Source of the DNA: Nocardia africana NBRC 100379
GTDB taxonomy: Bacteria > Actinomycetota > Actinomycetes > Mycobacteriales > Mycobacteriaceae
Reading direction: 5' to 3'
DNA length: 64,000 nucleotides
NCBI RefSeq assembly: GCF_001612635.1
Contig: NZ_BDAV01000023.1
Span: 23,403-87,402 of the forward strand
Shown here piece by piece: positions 6,916 to 15,449 of this stretch. Positions within the stretch are counted from its first letter, which is position 1, and the number at the start of each line of letters is the position of its first letter. The position numbers were made by a program, and so were the translations under genes. The notes beneath the pieces are model-generated. The model did no database searches. It was not told where the DNA came from and saw only the letters and a program-made list of their open reading frames with translations.

Positions 6916-7686
6916 TTATCGGTTCGGATGGTCGGGCCGGGTGGTCGGGTCGGCGCGCTCGCCGGTGGGGGCCAGGACGAGGAATCCTTGGTGCGGTGCG
7001 GGTTTCCAGGCCAGGCGGTGGTGGTAGAGGGCGTGCAGGAATGCCGGTGGCTGGTGGTAGCAGAACACCGAGGCGGTGGTGCCGACGATGGCGGCGGTGT
7101 CGGTGAACAGCGGCAGCTCGGCGAGCAGATACCGCACGGCCGCGTGTGTCTGCGCGTCGGTGGGGGCCGCGGTGTCGGGTAGTCGCTGGCCCAGCACCCA
7201 TCCCGACGCGCTCAGGCACGCGGCGGCGAAGTCCGGGTCGCGGGTGAACTGTCCGGACACCTCGGTGTGCAGGCGGTGATAGGCGGTGTTGGTGCGCAGG
7301 GCGGCCGAGTCCAGTACCAGCGGCTCGGGGTCGGGTACGCCGATATCGGTGAGCGCCCGCCGGATCTTGTTGCCGAGCCAGCGGCCCTGGCGGCGGGCCT
7401 TGTGCGCGGCCTGTTGCGGGGTGTAGCCGAGGGCTTGCAGGGTGTAGGCCGACGGGCCGTCGGGCACGTAGAAGTGCACCGAGGCGAACCGTGGGCGTGC
7501 CCAGCGGGCCAGGGCGGTGATGCGGTCGGTGGTGAAGTAGCTGTTGAACGGGCTGATCCCGATGCATGCGTGATCACCGGCGTCGGCGAGCGCACGGCAG
7601 CGGCCGGTCAACGCCTCGGCCGTGAACGCGGCCGACGCGACGGTGCGGGTCGTGGTGGCGTGGTCTTCAGCGGATTCGACGGTCAT
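6916..7686 (-). CDS. tRNA-dependent cyclodipeptide synthase (NYH subfamily)
   Basis: 256 residues. It makes a cyclodipeptide (diketopiperazine) from two aminoacyl-tRNAs. Visible family features are GISPFNSYFTTDRI with the nucleophilic Ser (about residue 45, AlbC S37) and Asn (N40), VPDGPSAYTLQALGY, the basic tRNA-binding helix KARRQGRWLGNKIRRAL, the Tyr/Glu pair in YLLAELPLF (AlbC Y178/E182), and CYHQP near the end (Tyr-His of the NYH subfamily). The start is the ATG at 7686; a TTG three codons upstream is possible. No P450, methyltransferase or oxidase tailoring gene is adjacent, unlike the usual arrangement. It sits at the end of the metal operon, followed by the Cys-rich peptide. Confidence 0.88.
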   Translation of the reverse strand: MTVESAEDHATTTRTVASAAFTAEALTGRCRALADAGDHACIGISPFNSYFTTDRITALARWARPRFASVHFYVPDGPSAYTLQALGYTPQQAAHKARRQGRWLGNKIRRALTDIGVPDPEPLVLDSAALRTNTAYHRLHTEVSGQFTRDPDFAAACLSASGWVLGQRLPDTAAPTDAQTHAAVRYLLAELPLFTDTAAIVGTTASVFCYHQPPAFLHALYHHRLAWKPAPHQGFLVLAPTGERADPTTRPDHPNR

Positions 7687-8042
7687 ACCCAGCAAGGGCC
7701 TTTCGGTCGGAGCACAACAGTGACAGGGCAGATGGCAGCCGTGCGGTCACCGGATCGGCCGGGCCCGGGGACACGGGCGCCGGAAGCGGCAGGCCATCCG
7801 GTGAGAACACCGCGGGTGTGCGACGCAGCGATGGGCGACCGTCAGCTCACGCGGACGGTGGTCGCCGGGGATCCGACGCCGCTACCGGACGGCGGCGCAG
7901 CGGGAAAACCCTCCGGTGGCGTGGGCGGGCACTGGGTGCTGCCGGGCGCGGATGGTTTTCCGGGGGGCGCGCCACAACGGTGAGGCGGTGCGTAGCACGG
8001 GCTGCCGGTTCGTCATGGGCGACGAACCGGTGCATGCCGGGT
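7687..8042. other. Gap upstream of the cyclodipeptide synthase
   Basis: 356 bases without a convincing gene. A 62-codon minus-strand frame (7847-8035) is Arg/Pro-rich and looks like chance coding in GC-rich DNA. The gap presumably holds the promoter or a long leader for the cyclodipeptide synthase. Confidence 0.5.
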
Positions 8043-8516
8043 TTATGTCCGCAGGACGCAGAGCGCGGAGAGGCTGGGTGGGCGTGGCGGCGCCGATGCC
8101 GGGCGCCGGGCCCGCAGTGGCAGCGGGAGCCGATGCGGGGACCGGATCAGTGCGGGGTGAACGAGGGCCAGGGCGACCAGCAGCGCCAGCGACACCGCCA
8201 GGCAGGCCATCGCGATATCGCAGGCCAGCGCGGGAGTGCCGGGATCGGCATTCGTGCGCGGTGTCAGCGCGGCGGCGGTGACGGTGTCGCGCGGGCCCGA
8301 ATGCGTCACGGGGTCGATCCCGTGGTGCGGCATGTCCCCGCCGCTGTCGCTGCCGACGGCAGCGACAGGGGTGGCGGTCATGGTCGGACTCATGGTCATC
8401 GCCGAACCCGTGGCACAGTGCGCGTTCTGGATCGCCACGATGCCCGCCAGCACGGCCAGCACGACGAGCAGCCGGGCGATACCGGCTCGTCGCACAGCGG
8501 GCGGGGCAGCGATCAC
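8043..8516 (-). CDS. DUF6153-like small membrane protein
   Basis: 157 residues from a GTG. An N-terminal membrane segment (ARLLVVLAVLAGIVAIQNAH) is followed by a Met/His/Ser-rich extracytoplasmic stretch (AMTMSPTMTATP..., GGDMPHHGIDP), a CDIAMACLAVSLALLVALALV membrane segment, and a basic tail. This two-helix layout with a Met/His loop and Cys matches DUF6153, common beside actinobacterial metal genes. It starts 10 bases after the lspA stop, so it belongs to the cmtR-cadA-lspA operon. A role in metal binding outside the membrane is inference. Confidence 0.65.
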   Translation of the reverse strand: MIAAPPAVRRAGIARLLVVLAVLAGIVAIQNAHCATGSAMTMSPTMTATPVAAVGSDSGGDMPHHGIDPVTHSGPRDTVTAAALTPRTNADPGTPALACDIAMACLAVSLALLVALALVHPALIRSPHRLPLPLRARRPASAPPRPPSLSALCVLRT

Positions 8517-8526
8517 AACCGCGATA

Positions 8527-9042
8527 CTACCGGGCGTCGTACTCGGTTTGGCTGCCGGCGCTCGCCCCGGTGCGGGCCGGGCGCAGGGCGAGCACGGCCA
8601 GGGCGAGGGCACCACAGGTGATGTAGGTGTCGGCGAGGTTGAAGGTGGGCCACCAGCCGGTGTGCAGGTAGTCGGTGACCACGCCGTCGCCGACACGGTC
8701 GGCGAAGTTGGCGATCGCGCCGGCGAGGATGACCGCCAGCGGCGGCCACGCCATCGAGGACCCGGGCCCGGTGGCCCGCCAGGTGAGCACCGTGATGCCG
8801 GTGATGATCGCCCCGATGCCGGTGAGCAACACGGCGGCGGGCAGCGTGTCGCCGAGGCTGAACGCGATGCCGGGGTTGTGGGCCAGCCGCAGCCCGACCA
8901 CGGGCAGCTCCACGATGCGGCCCGCGGTCAGGCCGCGCTCGGCCCAGGCTTTCAGCCCCAGATCGAGCGCGGCCAGCACCGCCACGACAGCGACCGCCGC
9001 GAGACGGGCTCGCGCGGCCGAGGCGCGATCGGTAGTCCTCAT
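8527..9042 (-). CDS. lspA: Lipoprotein signal peptidase (signal peptidase II)
   Basis: 171 residues with four predicted membrane helices and both catalytic aspartates (FADRVGDGVVTDYLH and FNLADTYITCG). The NPGIAFSLG segment is also typical. It removes signal peptides from lipoproteins at the membrane. The ATG overlaps the ATPase stop (ATGA). LspA paralogues are regularly carried in cadmium/lead operons, possibly to process a metal-related lipoprotein; no lipobox protein is evident inside this transposon. Confidence 0.9.
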   Translation of the reverse strand: MRTTDRASAARARLAAVAVVAVLAALDLGLKAWAERGLTAGRIVELPVVGLRLAHNPGIAFSLGDTLPAAVLLTGIGAIITGITVLTWRATGPGSSMAWPPLAVILAGAIANFADRVGDGVVTDYLHTGWWPTFNLADTYITCGALALAVLALRPARTGASAGSQTEYDAR

Positions 9043-11006
9043 GCCGAGGTCCCCGCTGTCGCGGTCTGCGGCAGCGGTGCCACCGACCGGCCGGGGGCGG
9101 GAGCCAGCGGTGCGGTGCGTCCTGCGCGGACACCGTTGGCAATGACCACGATTTCGGCGAGCTCGTGGACGGCAACGACGGCGGCGAGACCGAGGATCCC
9201 GAACAACGCCAAGGGGATCAGGATCGTGATCAATCCGAGGGACAGTCCGACATTCTGGAACATGATGCGGCGGGCACGTCGGGCGTGCCCGAATGCCTGC
9301 GGCAGATGCCGCAGGTCTTCGCCCATGAGCGCGATGTCGGCGGTTTCGATGGCGACGTCGGTTCCCATGGCGCCCATGGCGATACCGAGGTCGGCGGTGG
9401 CCAGCGCGGGGGCGTCGTTGACGCCGTCGCCGACCATCGCGGTCCGGCGTTGGCCGCGCAGCTTCTCGACCAGGCGGGCCTTGTCCTCGGGCCGCAACTC
9501 GGCATACACGTCATCGATCCCGACGTCGTTCGCCAAAGCTGTTGCGGTGGCGTCGTTGTCGCCGGTGAGCATGGCGACGTGGAAGCCGTCGGCATGCAAC
9601 CGCGCGATGACTTCGGCGGCTTCGGGGCGCAGTTCGTCGCGCACGGCGATCGCGCCGATGACCCGCCCGTCATCCTCGACCAGCACAGCGGTCGCCCCGG
9701 CTTCCTGCATCCGCGCCACATCGGCGGCCAGCACACCGGTGTCGAGCCAGCCGGGACGGCCGAGCCGCACGCGGCGGCCGTCGAGATGCCCGGTGAGCCC
9801 GGCGCCGGTGACCGCCTCGACCTCAGTGGCCGGGTCGGCGTGGTCGACGGCGGCGAGAATCGCCGCCGCAAGGGGATGTTCGCTGCGAGCCTCCAGCGCG
9901 GCGGCCACGGCCAGCACCTGCTCACGGGTCACCCCGTCGATGGTGGCGACGTCGATGACGGCGGGACGGTTGGCGGTCAGGGTGCCGGTCTTGTCCAGCG
10001 CGACCCCGCGAATCGCGCCGAGCGCTTCGAGGGCGGCGCCGCCCTTGATGAGGACGCCGAGTTTGCTGGCCGCGCCGATCGCGGCGACCACGGTGACCGG
10101 GATCGCGATGGCCAGCGCACACGGCGACGCGGCGACCAGCACGACCAGCGCGCGGTCGATCCACACCACGGGATCACCTGCCAGGGCACCGATTCCGGCG
10201 ATGAGCGCGGCGGCGACCATGATTCCCGGGACGAGGGGTGTGGCGATGCGGTCGGCCAGGCGCTGGCCCGCGCCCTTGCGGGACTGCTCGGCCTCGACGA
10301 TCGCCACGATCCGCGCCAGGGAGTTGTCTTCGGCGGTGGTGGTGACCTCGACCTCCAGCACACCGGCGCCGTTGATCGATCCGGCGAACACCTCGCCGCC
10401 CGGACCGGCCTCGACCGGCACGGATTCGCCGGTGATGGCGGAGGTGTCCAGGGCGGTGCGGCCCGTGCGGATGATGCCGTCGGTGGCGACCCGCTCACCC
10501 GGTTTGACGATCATGCGGTCCCCGACCCGCAAGTCGGTGGGGGCGACGACGGTTTCGGTACCGTCGCGCAGCACGGTCGCGGTGTCGGGCGCCAGCGACA
10601 GCAGCGCGCGCAGACCGTGGCGGGTGCGGGCGATCGAATACTCTTCCAGCCCTTCGCTGATGGAGAACAGGAACGCCAGCATCGCGGCCTCGCCGACCTC
10701 GCCGAGCGTGACCGCGCCGATAGCGGCGATGGTCATCAGCGTGCCGACACCGATCTTCCCCTGCACCAAGCGTTTCACCGTGGAAGGGACGAACGTATAC
10801 GCGCCGGCCAGCAACGCCACCCACTCCAGCACCCGCACAGCGATATCGGGCCCGCCGGTCCAACTCGTGATCCACGCGGCCACCAGGAACACACCCGACA
10901 CCGCGGCCCAGCGCAATTCGCCGACCTCCCACAGCTTCTCGGGCTCACGTTGCTCGCCGTCGCCGGTGGCGGGTTCGTCGTGGCCGCAGCCGCACGCATC
11001 GCTCAT
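9039..11006 (-). CDS. cadA: P1B-type heavy-metal exporting ATPase (Cd/Zn/Pb type)
   Basis: 655 residues. The N-terminus is short with only a CGCGHDE cluster instead of a full heavy-metal-associated domain. Visible landmarks are ITGESVPVEAG, the membrane metal site SPC in LVAASPCALAIAIP, the phosphorylated Asp in DKTGTLT, SEHPLAAAI, MLTGDNDATA and GDGVNDAPAL. Motif and operon (cmtR, lspA) point to Cd2+, Pb2+ or Zn2+ efflux. The ATG at 11006 overlaps the cmtR stop (ATGA) and fixes the start; the frame open upstream is cmtR in another frame. The mycobacterial CtpG, also controlled by CmtR, is a close functional model. Confidence 0.9.
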   Translation of the reverse strand: MSDACGCGHDEPATGDGEQREPEKLWEVGELRWAAVSGVFLVAAWITSWTGGPDIAVRVLEWVALLAGAYTFVPSTVKRLVQGKIGVGTLMTIAAIGAVTLGEVGEAAMLAFLFSISEGLEEYSIARTRHGLRALLSLAPDTATVLRDGTETVVAPTDLRVGDRMIVKPGERVATDGIIRTGRTALDTSAITGESVPVEAGPGGEVFAGSINGAGVLEVEVTTTAEDNSLARIVAIVEAEQSRKGAGQRLADRIATPLVPGIMVAAALIAGIGALAGDPVVWIDRALVVLVAASPCALAIAIPVTVVAAIGAASKLGVLIKGGAALEALGAIRGVALDKTGTLTANRPAVIDVATIDGVTREQVLAVAAALEARSEHPLAAAILAAVDHADPATEVEAVTGAGLTGHLDGRRVRLGRPGWLDTGVLAADVARMQEAGATAVLVEDDGRVIGAIAVRDELRPEAAEVIARLHADGFHVAMLTGDNDATATALANDVGIDDVYAELRPEDKARLVEKLRGQRRTAMVGDGVNDAPALATADLGIAMGAMGTDVAIETADIALMGEDLRHLPQAFGHARRARRIMFQNVGLSLGLITILIPLALFGILGLAAVVAVHELAEIVVIANGVRAGRTAPLAPAPGRSVAPLPQTATAGTSA

Positions 11007-11395
11007 CGGATGGTCTCCTCGGCGGTGTCGAATGCAGTGCCGGTGCCGGTGCCGTAGTTGGGGCACAGCGCGACCGCGTTGCCGGTCGCGGCCAGCAGCG
11101 TCTCCGCGGCCGCGAACAGATCCAGGAGCTCCGGGCGGGCCAAAGCGTAGAACATCTGCCGGCCCTCGGGGCGGCCGGTGATCAACCGGCAGTCCCGCAG
11201 GCACGCCAGATGCGAGGACACCGTGGACTGCGGCAGCCCCAGCGCCCGAGTCAGGTCCACCACCCGCGCCTCCCCGCAGGCGAGGTGCCGCGCGATCGCC
11301 AGCCGGGTGGGGTCGGACAGGCTGTGGAACAACGCCACCGCACCGGCGAGGTCGTCACGCACCGATCCATCGACCGGGCCGGGTTTAATCGACAT
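11003..11395 (-). CDS. cmtR: CmtR-like ArsR-family metal sensor
   Basis: 130 residues. ArsR/SmtB winged helix (LFHSLSDPTRLAIARHL, VVDLTRALGLPQSTVSSHLA). The recognition-helix motif HLACLRDCRL carries the C-X3-C pair, and a third Cys lies in ALCPNYG about 42 residues later. This is the Cd/Pb site layout of Mycobacterium tuberculosis CmtR (C57, C61, C102). It should repress this operon until Cd2+ or Pb2+ binds. The first ATG (11395) lacks a Shine-Dalgarno but sits six bases after a -10, so the transcript is probably leaderless. Confidence 0.85.
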   Translation of the reverse strand: MSIKPGPVDGSVRDDLAGAVALFHSLSDPTRLAIARHLACGEARVVDLTRALGLPQSTVSSHLACLRDCRLITGRPEGRQMFYALARPELLDLFAAAETLLAATGNAVALCPNYGTGTGTAFDTAEETIR

Positions 11396-11401
11396 AATCC
11401 G

Positions 11402-11429
11402 ATGATATCTCAAAATAAGGATTGGTCCA
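11402..11429 (-). promoter_or_regulatory. Promoter/operator of the cmtR-cadA operon
   Basis: Minus-strand TGGACC (11424-11429), 16-bp spacer, TATCAT (11402-11407), six bases from the cmtR ATG. The AT-rich stretch is bracketed by AATCC / GGATT, an imperfect dyad suitable for an ArsR-family repressor. Confidence 0.6.
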
Positions 11430-11480
11430 CGGGGCGATCACGTCACAGTGACGCCCGGCGGGCTGCCGGCCCCGGTCAGA

Positions 11481-14400
11481 TCAGAACAGGGTGTCGCGCA
11501 CACGCAGCGGCCGGTAGCCGGTCGGCCCGAGCTGGGCCAGCTCGGCGTCGATGTCGACCTCGATCGCGCCGAAGAAGTTGATGTTCTCGCTGTGTGCCGG
11601 GCTGATATGGGCCAGCACCTCGTCATCGATGCGGCGCCCGGCCCGGCGCAGCTGCTCGACCGCGAGCCCGTAATACTCCGTGGTCCAGGCGATCACGGCG
11701 TTGGTGGCCAACGTGAGGCACCAGGCTTGCCCGGTTTGGTCGTCGAGCTGCCGCGCCCGGATCGTGCCCTCGTGCGCATACAGCAGGTCGCGGCGCAGGG
11801 CGTGCAGGGATTCGCCCTTGTTGAGCTGGCGGGAGATCTTGCGCCGGTAGTCCGGATCGGACAGGTAGCGGGCGGCGTAGACGGTGCGGCGCACCGCGCC
11901 GTACTCCTTGAGCGCGGTGGCCAGGGTGTTCTGCCGTCCGGACGCGGACAGCTTGCCGACCAGCAGCGAGGCGGTGGCGTGCCCGAACTTCAGCGACCCG
12001 GCCAACCGGAGCAGGTCGTCCCAGTGCTCGGCGATCAGCTCGAGATTGGCCCGCCGTGTCATCAGCGGCCCGGCGTGCGGGAACCGGGCCTCGGTGTCGC
12101 GGCGGGCGCCGGGACGGTACAGCGTGATGCGCCCGAGGTCCCGGATCCGGGGCGAGAGCTGCATCCCGAGCAGATCGAACAGCCCGAAATTGACCAGGGT
12201 CACGCCGTGGGTGTCGGTGGCGTGTTCGGTGATCGGCAGATCCGTGGCGTTGCCGAGGATTTCATCGAGCACGTAGTGTGCTTCGCGTTTCGTGGCGACG
12301 ATGATCTTCGTGCCGTAGGTGGCGTGCTGATCGGTGACATGGGTGTAGGTCGACAGCACCCGGCCGCCGTGGATGACCATCTCCCGCGCCGTCGTCGACT
12401 TGCCCCGCACCGGGAACCGCTGCCCATCACTCGAGGACAGTGTGCCCGCACCGAACACCGCAGTCAGCGGCAACCTTTGGTGGTAGTCGATGATCGCCAG
12501 ATTCGCCGCACGCAGGGTCTCTTCCCGCACATACCATTCCGCCGTCCACGCGAGGATGTCGTAGGAGATCCCGCACGCTTCGGCCATCCGGGTCACACCG
12601 AGGTTCGTCGAATAGGCCAGCAGCACCGCGATGAGGTTGCGTTTGAGCTCCGGGGTACGGGTCTGTTTGCCCGAGGCGTGAGTGAAGCAGTCCAGGTAGC
12701 CGGTGCGTTTGTCCAGCTCGATCAGCAGCGACACGATCGGCGCGAACGGCAGCATCTCGGTCAGCTCCGCCTTGAGCGAAACCGCCTCCGCGGGAACGTC
12801 TTCGGCGGTCAACGGCGAGATCACCAGATCCCCGCCCTCGTCCACACGCACCGGGCCGTCCCCGCCGGACAGCACCGCCTCCAGCCCTTCGACCGCCTCG
12901 TGCAGCTCGTCGGTCACCGCGGCCAGGGCTTCGCCGGGGTCGGCGGGTTTGCCGACCAGGCGGCAGAACTCGGCCCGCTGCGGGCCCCATTGGTCGGTGG
13001 TGAGCAGGTAGGCGGCCGGATCGGCGTAGCGGCGCGAGCCCGGCACGTACACGTCCCCGCTGCGCAAACCGTCCCGCAGCCCCAGCAGCACGCACAACTC
13101 CCAGTAGTGCCGATACCCGGTGGCGCTGCCCGACTTCCGGGCCTCCTCGAGATAGCCGCGCCACTTGGCCGGCACGAACCCGTCCGGGGCCTCGTCGAAC
13201 ACCTTGCGGCGGCCGGTCGCGTTCAGCTCGCGCAGCATGTCCACCGCGAGCAACAGTTCGGTCGCCGCGGTCCCACCGGCGAACCGCACCGCCGAGAGCA
13301 CCGCCGGGGTGAACTGCCGCAAATAGTTGTAGGACAAGTCCAGCGCGGCCAGATGCCCGTGATCCCGCGGAAGCCGCGGTTTGGCCTGCGCGATCGCAGC
13401 CCGCAACCGCTCCCACCCGATCGCATCACCCCGGATCAAACCACCGATTTCCTCATCGCCGATCTGCGGATCGGTGACGATAGCCAGCAACTCATCGAGG
13501 AGGGCTTGGCGGTCCTCACCGGTTTTGCCGCGCTCGGCCAGCTGCTGCTGCATGCGCCGCTCCGCCTGCCCGAACTTCGCCGAGATCGCCTGATCGAACA
13601 GCGCCACCACCTCATCGAGCACGTCGGTGCCCGACTGCGCCAGCACCGTCAACAAGATCGGATACCGGCGCTGCGGGTCACGACGTTCGAGGGCCTGCGG
13701 GGTCAAACGTCGGCCCATCGTGGCCAGGAACCGGCGCCGCTCGGCGGGCAACACCGACATATCGAGCCGATCCGCGCCCATCCCGCGCAGGAAACCCAGC
13801 TTCTCGACCTCGGCCTTCACCGCCTGCGCCGACGCCTCCACCGGAGGCGTCGACAGCCACCGCAACCGCGAAACCCCGAGCGAAGCATCGGTGACCAGCA
13901 ACGCGTCCAGCTCCGCGCACCGCTCAGGTGTGAACTCGTCCGCGAGCCGGTCATAGGTCTCGGTCTGCGCCTGATGGCGGGCGTGCGCGACTCGTTCCAC
14001 CACCGTAACCGGGCCCGGCCGGATCACCCGAGCCGAGATCAGATACTCACAGCCCAGCCGGAACAACAGCGTCGGGGAATCATGCTCCATCGCCCGCGCC
14101 AGCAAGAACTCATCCAACTCCTTGAACTCCAACGGCCCGGCCGGCCGCCAACCCAGATACTGAGCGGCCAGCCGCACATGCTCGGTGCGGGTCTTGACAC
14201 GCTTGCCATACGAGCCGATCTGGACCGGGTCCACCCGAAGCTGCTCAGCGAGCCGGGCCACCGCCACCGCCGGCGCCATCGCCACCCGGTCCGGCACGAA
14301 CCCCAGCCACGGCAACGTGCACAACGCGACCGCCAAACCCAACCGATCCGCCGGACCCCGGCCACGGCCCGGATCCACGAACGCCAGATCCGCCGGAGTC

Positions 14401-14501
14401 AGCGTGAAATACCGGAACAACTCCTCCCGGCTGATTTCCGGGAACCCCCGCAGACGCTCCAACTCCTCGTCCGCGAACACCCGCGTCGCCACGAACCCCA
14501 A
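11481..14501 (-). CDS. tnpA: Tn3-family transposase
   Basis: 1006 residues, full length for the family. The N-terminal DNA-binding region (MGFVATRVFADEELERLRGF..., FRYFTLTPADLAFV) is followed by the DDE catalytic half with THVTDQHATYGTKIIVAT, THGVTLVNFGLFDLLGM, the basic PRIRDLGRITLYRPG segment, and the C-terminal LAHISPAHSENINFFGAIEV. It starts about 100 bp inside the right inverted repeat and is transcribed leftwards toward the cargo. With TnpI it makes the element potentially autonomous. No frameshift is visible. Confidence 0.93.
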   Translation of the reverse strand: MGFVATRVFADEELERLRGFPEISREELFRYFTLTPADLAFVDPGRGRGPADRLGLAVALCTLPWLGFVPDRVAMAPAVAVARLAEQLRVDPVQIGSYGKRVKTRTEHVRLAAQYLGWRPAGPLEFKELDEFLLARAMEHDSPTLLFRLGCEYLISARVIRPGPVTVVERVAHARHQAQTETYDRLADEFTPERCAELDALLVTDASLGVSRLRWLSTPPVEASAQAVKAEVEKLGFLRGMGADRLDMSVLPAERRRFLATMGRRLTPQALERRDPQRRYPILLTVLAQSGTDVLDEVVALFDQAISAKFGQAERRMQQQLAERGKTGEDRQALLDELLAIVTDPQIGDEEIGGLIRGDAIGWERLRAAIAQAKPRLPRDHGHLAALDLSYNYLRQFTPAVLSAVRFAGGTAATELLLAVDMLRELNATGRRKVFDEAPDGFVPAKWRGYLEEARKSGSATGYRHYWELCVLLGLRDGLRSGDVYVPGSRRYADPAAYLLTTDQWGPQRAEFCRLVGKPADPGEALAAVTDELHEAVEGLEAVLSGGDGPVRVDEGGDLVISPLTAEDVPAEAVSLKAELTEMLPFAPIVSLLIELDKRTGYLDCFTHASGKQTRTPELKRNLIAVLLAYSTNLGVTRMAEACGISYDILAWTAEWYVREETLRAANLAIIDYHQRLPLTAVFGAGTLSSSDGQRFPVRGKSTTAREMVIHGGRVLSTYTHVTDQHATYGTKIIVATKREAHYVLDEILGNATDLPITEHATDTHGVTLVNFGLFDLLGMQLSPRIRDLGRITLYRPGARRDTEARFPHAGPLMTRRANLELIAEHWDDLLRLAGSLKFGHATASLLVGKLSASGRQNTLATALKEYGAVRRTVYAARYLSDPDYRRKISRQLNKGESLHALRRDLLYAHEGTIRARQLDDQTGQAWCLTLATNAVIAWTTEYYGLAVEQLRRAGRRIDDEVLAHISPAHSENINFFGAIEVDIDAELAQLGPTGYRPLRVRDTLF

Positions 14502-14602
14502 CCTCCAGCACGCCGATCAACCCTCATCAGCAGCCAAGCCAAGCATCAACCACCCGGCCCCGCACCCCGAACGCCAAAACCGTTCTCTACCAGCCCACTC
14601 CG

Positions 14603-14642
14603 CCAAATCCGCCCGAAATTCGGCCGATACTACGGCGACCCC
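14603..14642 (-). repeat. Right terminal inverted repeat of the inner transposon
   Basis: Exact 40-bp reverse complement of 3529-3568, followed by ATCTG (14643-14647), the duplicate of 3524-3528. Confidence 0.92.
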
Positions 14643-14647
14643 ATCTG

Positions 14648-15394
14648 TGGTGCGCGAGCGGTCGGGGCCACACCCTGCCCCAGCCCGGACAAGATCCCGG
14701 CGCGGCCGAGGCCGAGGCCGGCGACCGAGTGCGGCACCTGCTGCCGGGACCGGTGTCCACGACCCAGCTGGTACCGGCGGGGGTCAGCGGCATGAACACG
14801 GCCAAGGCCACCGATATCGTGCCCGGCACGCCCGCGGAGTCGATCTGGGAAGCTCAGCGCGTCCTCAACCGCTACGGCTGCGACTGGATGTACCGCGCTG
14901 GCGACTCACCGGCGGACCTGGCCGCCGCGCTCGACGGCTGCAACCGGCTGTTCGACGACCTGATCGGCACTATCGCCACCGTGCTGGACGAGATCGCGCG
15001 CCGCGACGACGAAGGCACCCTGACCGGCGTCGACCGCGCCGCCATCGACCAGGCCCGCGCGGTGACCGACTTCAACAAGCTCGGCAAACTGCGCTCCGCC
15101 CTGCGATCGGCGCGCGCGGCGATCACAGGTGCCCGCGCCGAGCTGCCGAAACCGCGCGGCGGACGCGTATCCGACGCGCTGGCCCGCACGATGCACGGCC
15201 GCACCAACGCCCAGATCCGGAACGCGCTGGGCGAAGAAGTGTTCGTCAACCGGCACATCGGCAAGGTGACCGCCCCGAACTACACCCGCGCCGACGCCCT
15301 GGCCCGCATCCTGGCCTGGATGCACGCCACCGGCGCCACCACCTACGACCAGGCCGCCCACGCCACCACCGACCCCGCCCGCGCAGAAGGCTGA
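14648..15394 (+). pseudogene. 3' half of the gene split by the inner transposon
   Basis: Continues in frame from codon 144 at 3528 once the transposon and one ATCTG are removed. The last 200 residues from an internal ATG at 14791 (MNTAKATDIVPGTPAESIWE, preceded by GGGGGTCAGCGGC) form a coherent helical region (ALDGCNRLFDDLIGTIATVL; RKPRGG-like basic patch; HATGATTYDQAAHA). That segment might still be translated on its own. I do not recognise the family. A terminator-like hairpin and the outer inverted repeat follow. Confidence 0.65.
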
Positions 15395-15409
15395 CACGCG
15401 CCCAGCAAC

Positions 15410-15442
15410 GCCGAACCATTCACCCCAGCTGGGTGGTTCGGC
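15410..15442 (+). terminator. Terminator of the split gene
   Basis: GCCGAACCA / TGGTTCGGC, 9-bp arms with an inner CACCC / GGGTG pairing, 16 bases after the stop codon and just inside the outer right inverted repeat. Confidence 0.6.
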
Positions 15443-15449
15443 GCTGCTG

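Larger units (their letters stand above)
3529..14642. mobile_element. Tn3-family transposon (11.1 kb) carrying mercury and cadmium/lead-type resistance, cyclodipeptide synthase and tnpI/tnpA
   Basis: Both ends are identical over 40 bp (3529-3568 and the reverse complement of 14603-14642), beginning GGGGTCGCCG. They are flanked by a perfect 5-bp direct repeat ATCTG (3524-3528 and 14643-14647), the target duplication size of the Tn3 family. Content from the left: TnpI-like tyrosine recombinase, its core sites, Trx-like protein-merR-merB, a tnpA remnant, a DUF1707 protein, a Cys-rich peptide, cyclodipeptide synthase, DUF6153, lspA, P1B ATPase, cmtR, and full-length tnpA. The identical ends and duplication suggest a recent insertion. 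Confidence 0.92.

Noticed and set aside
7847..8035. 62-codon leftward frame between DUF6153 and cyclodipeptide synthase genes
   Set aside because: Arg/Pro-rich, no ribosome-binding site, no family resemblance.
8236..11181. Long rightward open frame of about 980 codons opposite the ATPase
   Set aside because: It is antisense to cadA and lspA, rich in Ala/Arg/Ser/Pro, and has no domain; a GC-rich shadow.
11007..11204. N-terminal extension of the P1B ATPase up to 11204
   Set aside because: It overlaps the well-supported cmtR frame; the ATGA overlap at 11003-11006 gives the natural start.
11448..14795. Rightward open frame of about 1100 codons opposite tnpA
   Set aside because: Antisense shadow of the transposase with no recognisable motifs.
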